Below, in pieces: positions 24,801 through 35,365 of a stretch of DNA of 64,000 nucleotides. The position numbers and the translations under genes were made by a program. Position 1 is the stretch's first letter; each line of letters starts with the position of its first letter. The stretch is taken from NCBI GenBank assembly GCA_028023455.1, contig JAQFVV010000320.1, forward strand, positions 374,001 through 438,000, written 5' to 3'. Below the pieces are notes generated by a model. It did not search any database, was not told where the DNA came from, and saw only the letters and a list, made by a program, of their open reading frames with translations. This DNA comes from Epiperipatus broadwayi. Lineage: Eukaryota > Onychophora > Udeonychophora > Euonychophora > Peripatidae.

Positions 24801-25827
24801 TAATAGCACACTATACTTTAAGAATTTCAATCACAATCCCCTCTGAACAATTGAACCTTGGTTTTATACCGGAAGAAAACTCCCACTTGATTGGTGAGTT
24901 AAACAATCAACTTGCTAGCTTATTTACATATTTTACCAACAAGACAGAATTAAAAATAAATAATGACTTATTTAATATTTATTATTTATCACATTATTAA
25001 ATTCTTAAATTAATCTTTATCGTTTATTTAAATCCATTAAACATTTTTTTAAAATATACTTTCTTACTTTATTTCACTTTTAACTTTTATAAGATTATTT
25101 TTATAAACAAATTAAGTCTATTTTTATTCGTTATGTTTTTAAACAGTATTTTAAAAATCAGATTTAATATTTCACATTAATTATCTTTATTTTTATCTCA
25201 TGATAGCCAATATAATATTTATAAATTTTATAACAGAATTTTTAAAATAGCTTTGCAACTTTACTAAAAAAACTTCCAAGCATGTGTGTATGTGTCTAAC
25301 TAACATCTGTTTTACAACAGAGCTACAGACGCTTGTAATAATCTAAAAATAAACTAACAATTCATTTTTTAAAAATAAATATTTTTAAAATAAATAATAT
25401 ATTATAACAGTTTTTAAAATAATAATTCGATATTATTAAAATCAAATATTAATCTTCTATTATGTACTACTAATAATTAAAATATTTATATTCATTTATT
25501 AAATATTAATTTTTATCAACAATAAATATATGCATTTAATTTTAACTTGTCTTTTTAAAACTTTAACTTTAAACATTTATTTATTAAATTTATTAATGCA
25601 GTATTGATTATGGCCAGTTTTCCCAACCATATACTATTATCATCCCCATTGAAACGTCTCTCTCAAACATCAGCACAATTTTTACATATCAAATACTCAT
25701 GAATTACTTTAATTACACTTTTAAAAAGATTGTTATAAACAAAATTAACATCATATAGTTAAATATATCTTAAATTTAAAATTTTTTAAATAGATTGATA
25801 CAACAATTTATGGAGACCCATACAAAA
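21856..25827. other. Non-coding 3' side of the insertion; candidate 3' LTR
   Basis: No coding sequence. On the minus strand a TATAAAA (24868-24862) with G+C-richer surroundings could be an LTR promoter about 970 bp inside the candidate LTR start at 25834. The LTR's 3' end was not located. Confidence 0.35.
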
Positions 25828-25848
25828 GGGCACATATCCTCCTCCTTC
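25828..25848 (-). promoter_or_regulatory. Polypurine tract and LTR start (candidate)
   Basis: Minus strand: GAAGGAGGAGGA (25848-25837) followed by TA and TGTGCCC. A purine tract directly before TG is where plus-strand priming defines the 3' LTR in Gypsy elements. It lies 0.7 kb past the pol stop. The matching 5' LTR is not visible. Confidence 0.45.
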
Positions 25849-26555
25849 GGATAAAAATTTTAAATTAACCATCTACCTTCATCTTCATTAATCTACAATT
25901 AACATCTTCATTTTTCATATCATTAAATATCATAACAAATCACTTTAACATGAAATTTTATAAAGCACTGGAACTTCACATTAAAATCTCAACCAGAAAA
26001 CACTTTTAAATAAAATCATCATGACTTTCTTTTACTTTATAAAATTAAGTCTCACTTTTCTTTTATTTATATCTTTAATTAGGTCACTTTTTATTTCCCT
26101 AATCTTATTATGAAATATCATATGTTTAAATTCCTTTAAATAACACCTTTTACACAAACTAAACTATAAATACATATTTCTATAGTTAACACTATCTTTT
26201 AAATCACATTTTTGTATTTTACTTTTACACTTGTTGCTAGTTTCATTAGCAGTTTTTAATGAATCATTATCTAATAAATTTAGACACTTTTCATCTAAAG
26301 AGATTAACTTTATCCCTGAAGATTCATTAATTTTATGATCACTACTACAATATTTATTAAATATTTATTAAATTCATCCATAACTCTTTTCATAAATTGA
26401 TCTTTCATAAGATCTACTCACTTTTATCATATTATTCATTTCTCCCTAAATTAACATTTACTGACTTGATAATAAATTATTTTATTATATAAAATAAAAT
26501 ATATGAACATCATACCCAAAACTTCACCCACAATACATCCTTTGAAAATTGTAAT
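25849..26555. other. Untranslated region after pol
   Basis: A+T-rich; no env-like frame or other gene seen. Confidence 0.5.
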
Positions 26556-29500
26556 TCACACTTCAGAAGGATATGGAATTAAACTTCTTGCATTATAAGT
26601 TCCTTTCTCACCATCTGGTGTGGTTAACATAAATGCATTTTCACCTACTTTGCAAGATATTCTATATGGACCCTCATATAGACTAAGAAATTTTTTGAAC
26701 TGATTTCTTTGAAGGTTGCTAACATGGGGTGTTCTAACTAGAACTAAATCATTAATTTTAAATGGATGTGGTTTATTATGGGATTTCTTTACTCTTTTTG
26801 CACCCATAATATGAAGCTTTACTTTAGCTTGATTATTATCTTCATCCCTATTAATTTGTTCTCTTACAATTGGTATAGGCGTTTTAATCAATAATGGCTC
26901 ATGTCTACCATAATGTAAACGAATAGGAGTGAAACCAGTGGATTCATTATACGTACTATTAATATAGTTAATAACCTCTGGGAGTTTATGAACCCATTTC
27001 TTATGATTATCAGCTACATACACCCTAAATAATCGACTAAGCTCCCGCATAACACGTTCGCATGGATTAGACTGAGGGTTTCTTATGGAGCTCATAACAT
27101 GTTTGAGGTTTTGATCTTGAATCCATTCATTCCACCTACCCGATATAAAAGCTGTAGCATGATCTGTAAGTATGATTTTTGGTTTTCCTACTAATGGGAA
27201 TTGATAATTAAGCATGCATTTTATTACAAAATGTGCACTAGTTTTAGGCACAGGATACGCTGATACAAATTTGCTAAAAACATCATAGGCTACCAAAATA
27301 AATTTCTGTTGTTTAAATGGTGGGAGAGGCCCGTAAAAATCAATTGCTAATAATTCATTAGCTCGATCTGGAATAATAGGCTGCATAACACCTACATACG
27401 ATTTATTACAATATTTAGACTTTAAGCAAGTAGAACATGTTTTAATTTTCCTTATGACACGTTTATACATTCCATCCCAATAAAAAATAGATTTTAAAAC
27501 ATACATAATCTTTGGTGCACCATAGTGACCATAACTACAATGTACATACATTATCAATTTATCAATCATAGAGTTAGGTACAACTATCCTCCATGATTCC
27601 CCCTGATTTGACTTTAAATTATACATAAGTAAATTCTGGTACATCTTATACTTGCTAAAAATCCTTTTTATATATTTACTTTTATTATTTACATTATCAT
27701 GATTATTTAGGATAGTCATGATTCTATTTAATTTCTGATCCTGACCTTGAATCATAGTGAGATTATTATAATCATCCACTATAGATTCATCCCTGATTAC
27801 ATCCACACTACTAATAATTATATTTTGAGCATTAGGATGTTGGGACATCAGACAAATAGGGTGGCGGCTAAGAATATCAGCAGGGATATTCTGTCTCCCT
27901 TCAATATAGAGAACTCTATAGTTGAATTGCTGGAGATACAAGCTCCACCTAACAAGTCTCTCATTACTGAGGTAGCTCTTGTTTAAAAACTCCAAGCTTC
28001 TATGGTCGGTCAACACAATTACCTCTGAACCTAATAAAAATTGACGTAATTTCTGAAAAGCCCAGACAACAGCTAGGGTCTCCTTTTCAGTAATAGTGTA
28101 ATTCAACTCTGCACCTCTTAAATGTCGGCTTAAGAAGTACAATACATGAGGTACCTGATCCTCATCGAGCTGATATAACACTACTCCCAGACCATAGTAA
28201 CTACTATCTGTCTGCACATAGAATGTTTTATTAAAGTCAGGATACACTAAAATCACGTGTTTTAAAAATTTACTTTTAATGATACTAAATTCATTATCAT
28301 GTTCAGCAGTCCACTTCCATTTTTCAGTTTTCTTTAATAACCGAGACAAATTTATTGTATCTTCAGTGAAATTTTTATAGAATCTATTATAATAGTTACA
28401 TAATCCAAAAAATGATTTTAATTGTTTTACTGTTTTTGGAATGGGAAAACGTTGAATAGCTGCAATCTTTTCAGGATGGGGCTGGATTCCATGCTCATTT
28501 ATTAAATGACCTAGAAAAGTAATTTCTTTAGCTGCTATTGAACATTTTTCCATATTAATTTTGACATTTTGTATTTGACATTCTGTAAAAAATAATTTTA
28601 AATGTTGGAGATGCTCATGTAAACTATCAGAAGCAATAACTATATCATCCACATACATGATGATTTTTTCCTTTAATTGTTTCGAAAAAATCATGTCTAA
28701 ACATCTGATCAAGCCAGCACCACTATTAATGAGACCAAAAGGCATCCGTCTGAAAACATACGACTGGCCTTGAAATCGAAATGCTGTATACTGCTGATCA
28801 TTCTCATGCAGTGGTATTTGCCAATAACTAGCTGTCAGATCAAATGTAGAGAAAATTGACCTCTTGTGAAATTTAGTTAAGAGCTCATGTACAGGTGGAG
28901 GAATGTCACGCTCTGGTATAGTTACATTATTTAACATACGAGCATCTAAACATACTCTAATACTGCCATCCTTCTTCTTCACAATAACCAATGGGTTTAC
29001 GTAAGGAGAAGGGCATTTTTTAATTATATTCCACTCTAGCATTTTGTCAATTTGACTCTGTACCTCATCCTTATATTGGTAAGGAATTGGGTACATCTTT
29101 TGATGGAAAGGATCATTACTCTTCAATTTTATTCTATGGGTATATCCCTTTATTATACCAGGGATTTTAGAAAAGATATTTTTAAAATCATACATTAATT
29201 GATATAAATTTTCACCCAATTTAGAATTTATTGCATAAACATGTTCAATTTTGGCCTTTATGCTGGCATCAACTAATGTGTTCTGGATGCATAATAATTG
29301 ACTAGAAAGGTTATGCATACCATATTCAAAATGAAGCCTTTCTTCTTTACAAATAAAAATTTTATTACAAAAATCAATCTGACATTTATTTAAAATCATG
29401 AAGTCAGCTCCTATTATGGCTTCATGTATTAATCCAGGCATAATAAGGAAAACATGCCCATACTCTGTATTATTTATTTTGAAGGTAATCCAGACTTGTT

Positions 29501-29828
29501 TATTTGATAACTTTGTCCTCTTTCCATTTGCTAAAGTTACTTGGATCTGCTTTACTGGCAATGAAGGTATATCCCTTTCTACACTCACCAGATTTTGATA
29601 CGTTGACTCTGATAATATGGAAGCTTGACTTCCAGAGTCAATTAATGCTTCAATTCTGATATTGTTTATGTATAAAATTACAATAGGACATTGATAAGTT
29701 ATAGGTGGTTCACCTATAGTAAAGGGCTCTAAATAATCAATATCAAGATCTAAAGTATTAAGCATCCACATCTGATCGTTCCCCATTTTGTTAGCACCGG
29801 GTCCTTGCAAAGAGGAACTAACATACAA
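26556..29828 (-). CDS. pol: Gypsy-type Pol polyprotein (PR-RT-RNaseH-IN)
   Basis: About 1090 codons, uninterrupted. In order: aspartic protease with DSGS near residue 64; reverse transcriptase with TFDLTASYWQIPL, RMPFGL and the catalytic YVDD near 392; RNase H with QTDSSYYGLG near 538 and the downstream TDHRSLEF; integrase with an HHCC zinc finger (H near 760, CSTC near 797), catalytic D near 828 (AIDFYGP) and 888 (LTDHATAF), E near 923 (DX34E) and a GPY/F-like EGPYRI near the end. The first codon of the open stretch is TTG, not ATG, and the frame is -1 to gag, so expression by frameshift from gag is expected. An intact frame suggests recent activity. Confidence 0.95.
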   Translation of the reverse strand: MYVSSSLQGPGANKMGNDQMWMLNTLDLDIDYLEPFTIGEPPITYQCPIVILYINNIRIEALIDSGSQASILSESTYQNLVSVERDIPSLPVKQIQVTLANGKRTKLSNKQVWITFKINNTEYGHVFLIMPGLIHEAIIGADFMILNKCQIDFCNKIFICKEERLHFEYGMHNLSSQLLCIQNTLVDASIKAKIEHVYAINSKLGENLYQLMYDFKNIFSKIPGIIKGYTHRIKLKSNDPFHQKMYPIPYQYKDEVQSQIDKMLEWNIIKKCPSPYVNPLVIVKKKDGSIRVCLDARMLNNVTIPERDIPPPVHELLTKFHKRSIFSTFDLTASYWQIPLHENDQQYTAFRFQGQSYVFRRMPFGLINSGAGLIRCLDMIFSKQLKEKIIMYVDDIVIASDSLHEHLQHLKLFFTECQIQNVKINMEKCSIAAKEITFLGHLINEHGIQPHPEKIAAIQRFPIPKTVKQLKSFFGLCNYYNRFYKNFTEDTINLSRLLKKTEKWKWTAEHDNEFSIIKSKFLKHVILVYPDFNKTFYVQTDSSYYGLGVVLYQLDEDQVPHVLYFLSRHLRGAELNYTITEKETLAVVWAFQKLRQFLLGSEVIVLTDHRSLEFLNKSYLSNERLVRWSLYLQQFNYRVLYIEGRQNIPADILSRHPICLMSQHPNAQNIIISSVDVIRDESIVDDYNNLTMIQGQDQKLNRIMTILNNHDNVNNKSKYIKRIFSKYKMYQNLLMYNLKSNQGESWRIVVPNSMIDKLIMYVHCSYGHYGAPKIMYVLKSIFYWDGMYKRVIRKIKTCSTCLKSKYCNKSYVGVMQPIIPDRANELLAIDFYGPLPPFKQQKFILVAYDVFSKFVSAYPVPKTSAHFVIKCMLNYQFPLVGKPKIILTDHATAFISGRWNEWIQDQNLKHVMSSIRNPQSNPCERVMRELSRLFRVYVADNHKKWVHKLPEVINYINSTYNESTGFTPIRLHYGRHEPLLIKTPIPIVREQINRDEDNNQAKVKLHIMGAKRVKKSHNKPHPFKINDLVLVRTPHVSNLQRNQFKKFLSLYEGPYRISCKVGENAFMLTTPDGEKGTYNARSLIPYPSEV

Positions 29829-29836
29829 AGACCTTT

Positions 29837-32047
29837 CTAGTTTAATTTCTTACTACTAGCTTTATTAGCTGGTCTTTTTAAAATTGTGGTCACACCACTA
29901 GTAGAAGGCTGATTATTTTGATCATCACTTCTGTCTCTAAATGTATCAAATTTAACAAATTTTTTTAAATGTGGAGACATCCTATCTCTACCTCTATACT
30001 CAAATCTCCTTTTATACCCTGTAGAAGGTCTTACACCAGTGTTAACATTAATATTTGCTAACGGATAATTATTTCTATCTTTGTTTACTTTAAATCTATT
30101 GTCCATAGATAATTCAGCTACTTCAAGAGCATCTAATACCTCTGATACTTCTTCTATTGAACCACGATCAGCAGCTATCAACAACTGTTCAACATTTTTA
30201 GGTAAGTTATGCCTTACAATTCTTACAATCTGTCCTTCTGATAATGGACAAGCAGTCAATGTTTTCAACCGAACAGCTTGATTTCTGAAAAAGCTTGTAT
30301 AGCTGCCTTTACTAATATGGTATTTTTCTTGAGTAATTTGGTATCTGATGCAATCTTGTTTATCAGAGTTCCAAAAACTTCCAACAATAAAACACTTAAA
30401 GTTGCCGTAAGTTATTGGTTTCTCAAACAGTGATTGCCACCAATCTTTGGCAATTCCATACAAATGATTGCTACACACTGCCACTTTTTCTTTTTCTGAC
30501 AAGGAACATATGGAAAATAATTCGTCCAAATTATTTAAAAATTCTGAGGGATTTTCCATATACTCTCCTTTAAATGGTTTGACTTTCATAAAATGTAAAG
30601 CCATTGAATTATTGGCATTTCCTTCACAATTAACCACTTCTCTACTCGGTCTACTATCAATTTCTTTCACAATAGTATTTTCTGACTGATTATTATTACC
30701 CTTCCTTACCAATTCTACTTTATTGATTCGTGATGAATTCACATAATCTTCATATGCTTTATCACTTATCTTCCCTTTTAATACTTCTGTCTTTGTATTA
30801 TTTACATTTTTAATCTCTATTTGGTCATACATCTGTTGAAATTTCCCCTCTAAATCCATTTGTTCAAGCACTTGCTTAACATACCCTTTCTGTTCCTTCC
30901 TAAATTCATCCAAATTTTTATCTAAGATTTCTTTATACTTATCATTATTTTGCTCAAACATACCTGCGTGCTCTTTTATATCATTTTGCATACGTTTTAA
31001 ATTCTCTCCTACCTTTGATCGATATTTATGTTCATCGATTCTTTTAACATCTAGTTCCTTAAATTTTTCAATTAGTTCCTTCTCTATTTCATCTTTTATA
31101 TTTTCTTTAGTCTGAACTATTGCACTCCTAACACTTTTAATATCTTCACTAACATTATTAACATGGCTTTTAACCTCACAAATCTCACTATCAACCTTCA
31201 ATTTATAGTTATCAATTTTTAAAGTTAAATCATTATTATTGATCCTACATTGATCAATAGATTCTGCTATTTGATCTTTCAAATTTTTAATCGTACTCTC
31301 TGAAAATTCACAAAATTTTCTTTCTAACAATTCCTGATTTTTATCATCAATTTTTATTACTTCTAACTTTAAAGATTCAACTACTTCTTCATTTTTACTA
31401 AATCTTATATCTAGATTATTCATTCTATCTTCCACTTCTTTTTTAAAATTCTTTACAATTTCAGAATTATCATCAATCTTTTTATTTATATTGTCTATAC
31501 AAAATTTTATTTCTTCTCTATTTTTACTTAAATCTTCTTTAACTTCTTTAATATTTTCCTCAAGAGATTCTACTTTTATATTATTTTTATTTATATACTC
31601 TCCCAGAGTATCAAACTTCATATTCATTTCTTTTTTAATAGAATTACTCTCCTCTTTCATTTCTTCTTTAAAAGAATCTTTCATCTCTTTTTTAATAGCA
31701 TCAAATCTAAGACTATTTTTATGACTCTCCTCTTTCATTTCTTTTCTAATACAATTACTCTCCTCTTTTACTGAATTAATAATACCTTGACTCATTAATT
31801 CAAAATGCTTCATAAAATCAAACATTGAGAAGTTCTCTATATCTTTCTCAGTTTTTACTACTTCTTTCTCTACTGTTTTAAAAATTATCTCTTCCTCCTC
31901 CTCTATTTCACTATCCATATTTTGAGTATTTTCTAATATTGTCTCAAAATCTACTAATTTCTTCCCTTCTTTTCTCTCCTCACAATTATTATCCTCAACA
32001 ATAAAATTAGACATCTCAACTTCTAAATCTTTATCCCAGTTATTCAT
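29837..32047 (-). CDS. gag: Gypsy-type Gag polyprotein with long coiled coil
   Basis: 736 codons starting at an ATG. Residues of about 80-430 are rich in Lys/Glu with heptad-like spacing and repeated KEEMKEES-type segments, predicting a long coiled coil. A retrotransposon capsid follows (about 500-640) with MKVKPFKGEY, a Trp pair in KDWWQSLF near 535, and a later LRxx-like helix region. The C-terminus is basic and Arg/Gly-rich (KRRFEYRGRDR) but has no CCHC zinc knuckle. The N-terminal coiled coil is much longer than in most Gypsy gags. The stop is TAG at 29839-29837. Confidence 0.85.
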   Translation of the reverse strand: MNNWDKDLEVEMSNFIVEDNNCEERKEGKKLVDFETILENTQNMDSEIEEEEEIIFKTVEKEVVKTEKDIENFSMFDFMKHFELMSQGIINSVKEESNCIRKEMKEESHKNSLRFDAIKKEMKDSFKEEMKEESNSIKKEMNMKFDTLGEYINKNNIKVESLEENIKEVKEDLSKNREEIKFCIDNINKKIDDNSEIVKNFKKEVEDRMNNLDIRFSKNEEVVESLKLEVIKIDDKNQELLERKFCEFSESTIKNLKDQIAESIDQCRINNNDLTLKIDNYKLKVDSEICEVKSHVNNVSEDIKSVRSAIVQTKENIKDEIEKELIEKFKELDVKRIDEHKYRSKVGENLKRMQNDIKEHAGMFEQNNDKYKEILDKNLDEFRKEQKGYVKQVLEQMDLEGKFQQMYDQIEIKNVNNTKTEVLKGKISDKAYEDYVNSSRINKVELVRKGNNNQSENTIVKEIDSRPSREVVNCEGNANNSMALHFMKVKPFKGEYMENPSEFLNNLDELFSICSLSEKEKVAVCSNHLYGIAKDWWQSLFEKPITYGNFKCFIVGSFWNSDKQDCIRYQITQEKYHISKGSYTSFFRNQAVRLKTLTACPLSEGQIVRIVRHNLPKNVEQLLIAADRGSIEEVSEVLDALEVAELSMDNRFKVNKDRNNYPLANINVNTGVRPSTGYKRRFEYRGRDRMSPHLKKFVKFDTFRDRSDDQNNQPSTSGVTTILKRPANKASSKKLN
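29840..29846 (-). promoter_or_regulatory. Candidate -1 frameshift site ATTAAAC
   Basis: In gag frame the end reads AAG AAA TTA AAC TAG. Pol is open in the -1 frame only from just after TAA, a few codons upstream, so any shift must occur in these few codons. A TTA AAC resembles the slippery heptamer U UUA AAC except for one base. No stable downstream stem was worked out. Confidence 0.45.
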
Positions 32048-32636
32048 TTCTATATTTTTTTAAAATTCAATTCTATTAGTATGCAGTACTTATTATCAAT
32101 ATTTCAAAAATAATAATTCCCTATCAACCTTTCCATCTCCACTCAATTCACTTCTACAAACAATCACAAAACATCATCTTTGAAAACCTTACACTATTTA
32201 TTATAAACTAATTATATGACTACGAATAACAAAATTGTGTCATGTCATTATCTTTACACCTATGATCCACAGACAATTTGCACATAATATATTATATTAA
32301 ATATACATTTAAAAATATCTTAAGAATTGACATGGTCATATTACAAAATAATTATTTGCCACATTTTCATCATTTACATATTTATTTGCTTATTAATTTT
32401 AACATAACCTAGCATTTAATTTTTTTAATAATCATATTATAGATACCACATGAAAATATAATAACTTTACTAATAAGATTTTTATTTTAATTTTACAATT
32501 AACATCTAATCACTTATAACTACTATTATAAAAATACTAAACTATTTATATTTAATAAATATACTAATCATTAATTCCTAAATTATACATTTTAACCCAT
32601 ACACTATTTTTACTAACAAATCTATACCTATCACTC
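32048..32636 (-). other. Leader upstream of gag
   Basis: Non-coding, A+T-rich. I found no clear tRNA primer-binding site before the gap. Confidence 0.5.
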
Positions 32637-33136
32637 NNNNNNNNNNNNNNNNNNNNNNNNNNNNNNNNNNNNNNNNNNNNNNNNNNNNNNNNNNNNNNNN
32701 NNNNNNNNNNNNNNNNNNNNNNNNNNNNNNNNNNNNNNNNNNNNNNNNNNNNNNNNNNNNNNNNNNNNNNNNNNNNNNNNNNNNNNNNNNNNNNNNNNNN
32801 NNNNNNNNNNNNNNNNNNNNNNNNNNNNNNNNNNNNNNNNNNNNNNNNNNNNNNNNNNNNNNNNNNNNNNNNNNNNNNNNNNNNNNNNNNNNNNNNNNNN
32901 NNNNNNNNNNNNNNNNNNNNNNNNNNNNNNNNNNNNNNNNNNNNNNNNNNNNNNNNNNNNNNNNNNNNNNNNNNNNNNNNNNNNNNNNNNNNNNNNNNNN
33001 NNNNNNNNNNNNNNNNNNNNNNNNNNNNNNNNNNNNNNNNNNNNNNNNNNNNNNNNNNNNNNNNNNNNNNNNNNNNNNNNNNNNNNNNNNNNNNNNNNNN
33101 NNNNNNNNNNNNNNNNNNNNNNNNNNNNNNNNNNNN
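32637..33136. other. Assembly gap (500 N)
   Basis: Exactly 500 N, the usual placeholder for a gap of unknown size. It falls where the inner element's 5' LTR would be expected. Open frames crossing it are meaningless. Confidence 0.99.
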
Positions 33137-34245
33137 TGAAATCTCCAAAGGAAAATCTGAATGCCAAGTCTTTTGTTCTCTCTCCTATTTATACGTTTTT
33201 TTGTAAGCTACCTTCTATTGTTTGTATGATCTTAGATCTTGATAAGCCCCCCACGCTCCTTTGTTTCAAGGTAACATTTTCTAAAAATAACTTTTACTTT
33301 TTTATTCTAAATTTCTTTTTTTAAAGTTTGAATTTTTATTAATTAAAAAAAGAAAGAGAAGGCCATCTTTAATTTGCCTTGAATGGGCTAATTAATTACA
33401 AACATACATTCTTTTAGAAAATGTTGGCAGGCTTATCTCAAAATAACAATCATACACCTTATTTTAACAAGATTTTAAAAAGAAAAAATATTAAAAAACA
33501 TAAGCATTTTATTTCAGCAGAATTTTGCATTAACTCATATATATACGCTTGACGTATATATATGTTTGATTAAAAGGTTTTACAAGTAATTTTTTCAAAC
33601 AGCAATTTAATCTTAGAATGGAATTTATTTAAAACAAAATATTTAAATGCAAATACAAATTATATAAATGTAATTAATTTTAGCTTTAATGCAAAACCCT
33701 GCTGATATTGGACTATAAACTTAATTCAGGCCTACAATACTAATTAAGTTTATAGGAGCTGATTTAGACCGTAAACCTATTAATCTGTTTTTATTGTCTA
33801 ATTAGTTTGTTTCATTAATTTAGGGGAATAGCGGAGGCCATTAAATCATTATTCATATTTTAAAGCCATTAATTAAACATATTATTTAACTATCAAAAGC
33901 TTGAGTTTCCTAATTTTATTATAATGCTGTATTTTACTTTTCTAATGATCCAGGCACGCATAACGCAAAACACATATTTCTAAGTATTTTTGCACATTTA
34001 ACTATTTAGCTCCTTAGGATTTCCCGTCCATGTCTCTACCGCTGTTGCTAAGCTTTGTGGCCGGTTGAAAAATAATTTATGTGTGGCTCAGATAGTGTTG
34101 TTCGGTTCATAATAGCTTCGAGACTAGATGAATAGGGCAGAGGTCATAGTATTCTTGATTAATATCTCGCGTATGGTTGGCCTTGAGGTACTTTCGCCTA
34201 GTATTCGAACTGGGTTAAATCAACATACATCATCTGACTGTCACA
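33137..34245 (-). promoter_or_regulatory. LTR-like U3 region of the outer insertion
   Basis: Minus strand starts TGTGACAGTC at 34245 and contains TATAAATAGG (33193-33184), followed about 30 bases later by TTGGCATTCAG, a plausible start region. The G+C-richer sequence at 33960-34245 stands out. This promoter differs from that at 24868-24862, which is why I suspect two different LTRs. Confidence 0.4.
33671..33757. repeat. Subterminal inverted repeat, right
   Basis: Reverse complement of 21767-21855 (GCAAAACCCTGCTGATATTG on this side). No target duplication was found at its outer edges. Confidence 0.8.
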
Positions 34246-34682
34246 CTATATATCTATCTTCATCTTTCTTTTTTCCTTCACTCTTTTCATTTTTATTTAT
34301 CTTATATTCTATTTTTCCAATACTTCTTTTAATTATATATACAGGGAAACCATTCATTTTTAATTCATTGATTATTAAATCTTTTTGTATATTATAATCT
34401 TCTTTCCTTGAACAATTCATTGCAGCTCTGTATATTCTTGAATATATACAACTAATTTTATATTTCCTATCAATGTTGGAAAACCAATTTGTTATTTTGT
34501 TACCAATATTATTTTTTTTATATATACACTTGTCTCAATACACCATTTTTTATCTATCAATTTCTTTTGAAACATTATATCCAGATATGCAATTTTATTA
34601 TTCTCTTCCTTCTCAACTGTAAATTTTATATTCTCTTCTATTTTATTAATATCATTAATAAACCAGCTTATTTGTCTTTGGA
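34246..34682 (-). mobile_element. PLE minus copy, 5' segment (split element)
   Basis: Starts with the right CTAT duplication (34246-34249). Minus strand codes the end of the PLE reverse transcriptase (NKIAYLDIMFQKK, resembling the LPFLDV segment of PLE RTs), then the linker NCSRKEDYNIQKDLIINEL. It continues in sequence at 21726 across the insertion. 34246-34450 mirrors the start of the plus copy, while 34457-34682 is extra 5' sequence absent from that copy. Confidence 0.8.
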
Positions 34683-34720
34683 AAATTAGTTGTATATATT
34701 CAAGAATATACAGAGCTGCA

Positions 34721-35365
34721 ATGTATTGTTCAAGGAAAGAAGATTATAATATACAAAAAGATTTAATAATCAATGAATTAAAAATGAATGGTTTCCCTGT
34801 ATATATAATTAAAAGAAGTATTGGAAAAATAGAATATAAGATAAATAAAAATGAAAAGAGTGAAGGAAAAAAGAAAGGTGAAGATAGATATATAGGAATA
34901 AAAACAAATAATAATATCATAGTGAATAAATTTAACAAAATTATAAAGAAGATTAATAAAAGATACAAAAGAATAATTAATACAAAAATAGTTAATAAAA
35001 AAAGAGAAAACCCATTAAATTTGATAGATAACAAATACATAGGATATAATAAAGATAATAAAGAAATAATTAATGGAGTATATGTGATAAAATGCAAACA
35101 ATGTCTAGATAATGGGATTGATAACAAATATGTGGGAGAAACAAAAATTTCTATAAAAACAAGACTAAAACAACATATGGCAGATAATAAATCACCAATA
35201 TATATACATACAAAAGAAACAGGACACAAATTTACACAAAGTTCAATAAAAATGAAGTTATATACAAAAAATATTAAAGAAAGGAAAATAAAAGAAGCTA
35301 TATTAATAAGAAAGATAAAACCAGAATTTAATAGAGATTCTGGGATTAGGATGAGATTGGTATAG
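34721..35365 (+). CDS. PLE GIY-YIG endonuclease C-terminal ORF
   Basis: 214 codons from an ATG, though in the complete element this is the tail of a longer RT-endonuclease protein. Lys-rich linker at about 10-105, then GIY motif as GVY at 119-121, CKQC at 125-128, YVG at 137-139, catalytic-type Arg148 and His152 (TRLKQH), ETGHKF at 167-171 and Glu192 (KEAILI). In PLEs this domain nicks target DNA to prime reverse transcription. Without the RT part this copy is not autonomous; the domain itself looks intact. Confidence 0.85.
   Translation: MYCSRKEDYNIQKDLIINELKMNGFPVYIIKRSIGKIEYKINKNEKSEGKKKGEDRYIGIKTNNNIIVNKFNKIIKKINKRYKRIINTKIVNKKRENPLNLIDNKYIGYNKDNKEIINGVYVIKCKQCLDNGIDNKYVGETKISIKTRLKQHMADNKSPIYIHTKETGHKFTQSSIKMKLYTKNIKERKIKEAILIRKIKPEFNRDSGIRMRLV

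Larger units (their letters stand above)
21727..34245 (-). mobile_element. 12.5 kb insertion carrying a Ty3/Gypsy retrotransposon
   Basis: The insert begins TGAAGC and ends GTCACA on the plus strand, so it has TG…CA ends as LTR elements do, and it is flanked by CTAT. Inside lie gag and pol on the minus strand. However, the sequence at 34245 reading inward (TGTGACAGTC) is not repeated before pol's 3' side, where a different candidate LTR start (TGTGCCC, 25834) follows a purine tract. The two ends also carry a 90-bp inverted, not direct, repeat. A nested pair of LTR elements, with the inner 5' LTR lost in the gap, is my preferred reading; it is inference. Confidence 0.6.

Noticed and set aside
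32564-33167. Two long minus-strand open frames across the N block
   Set aside because: They consist almost wholly of N; artefacts of the gap.
34744-35229. 161-codon hydrophobic minus-strand frame opposite the PLE ORF
   Set aside because: It is the antisense shadow of the GIY-YIG coding frame; the same shadow appears at 21388-21729.
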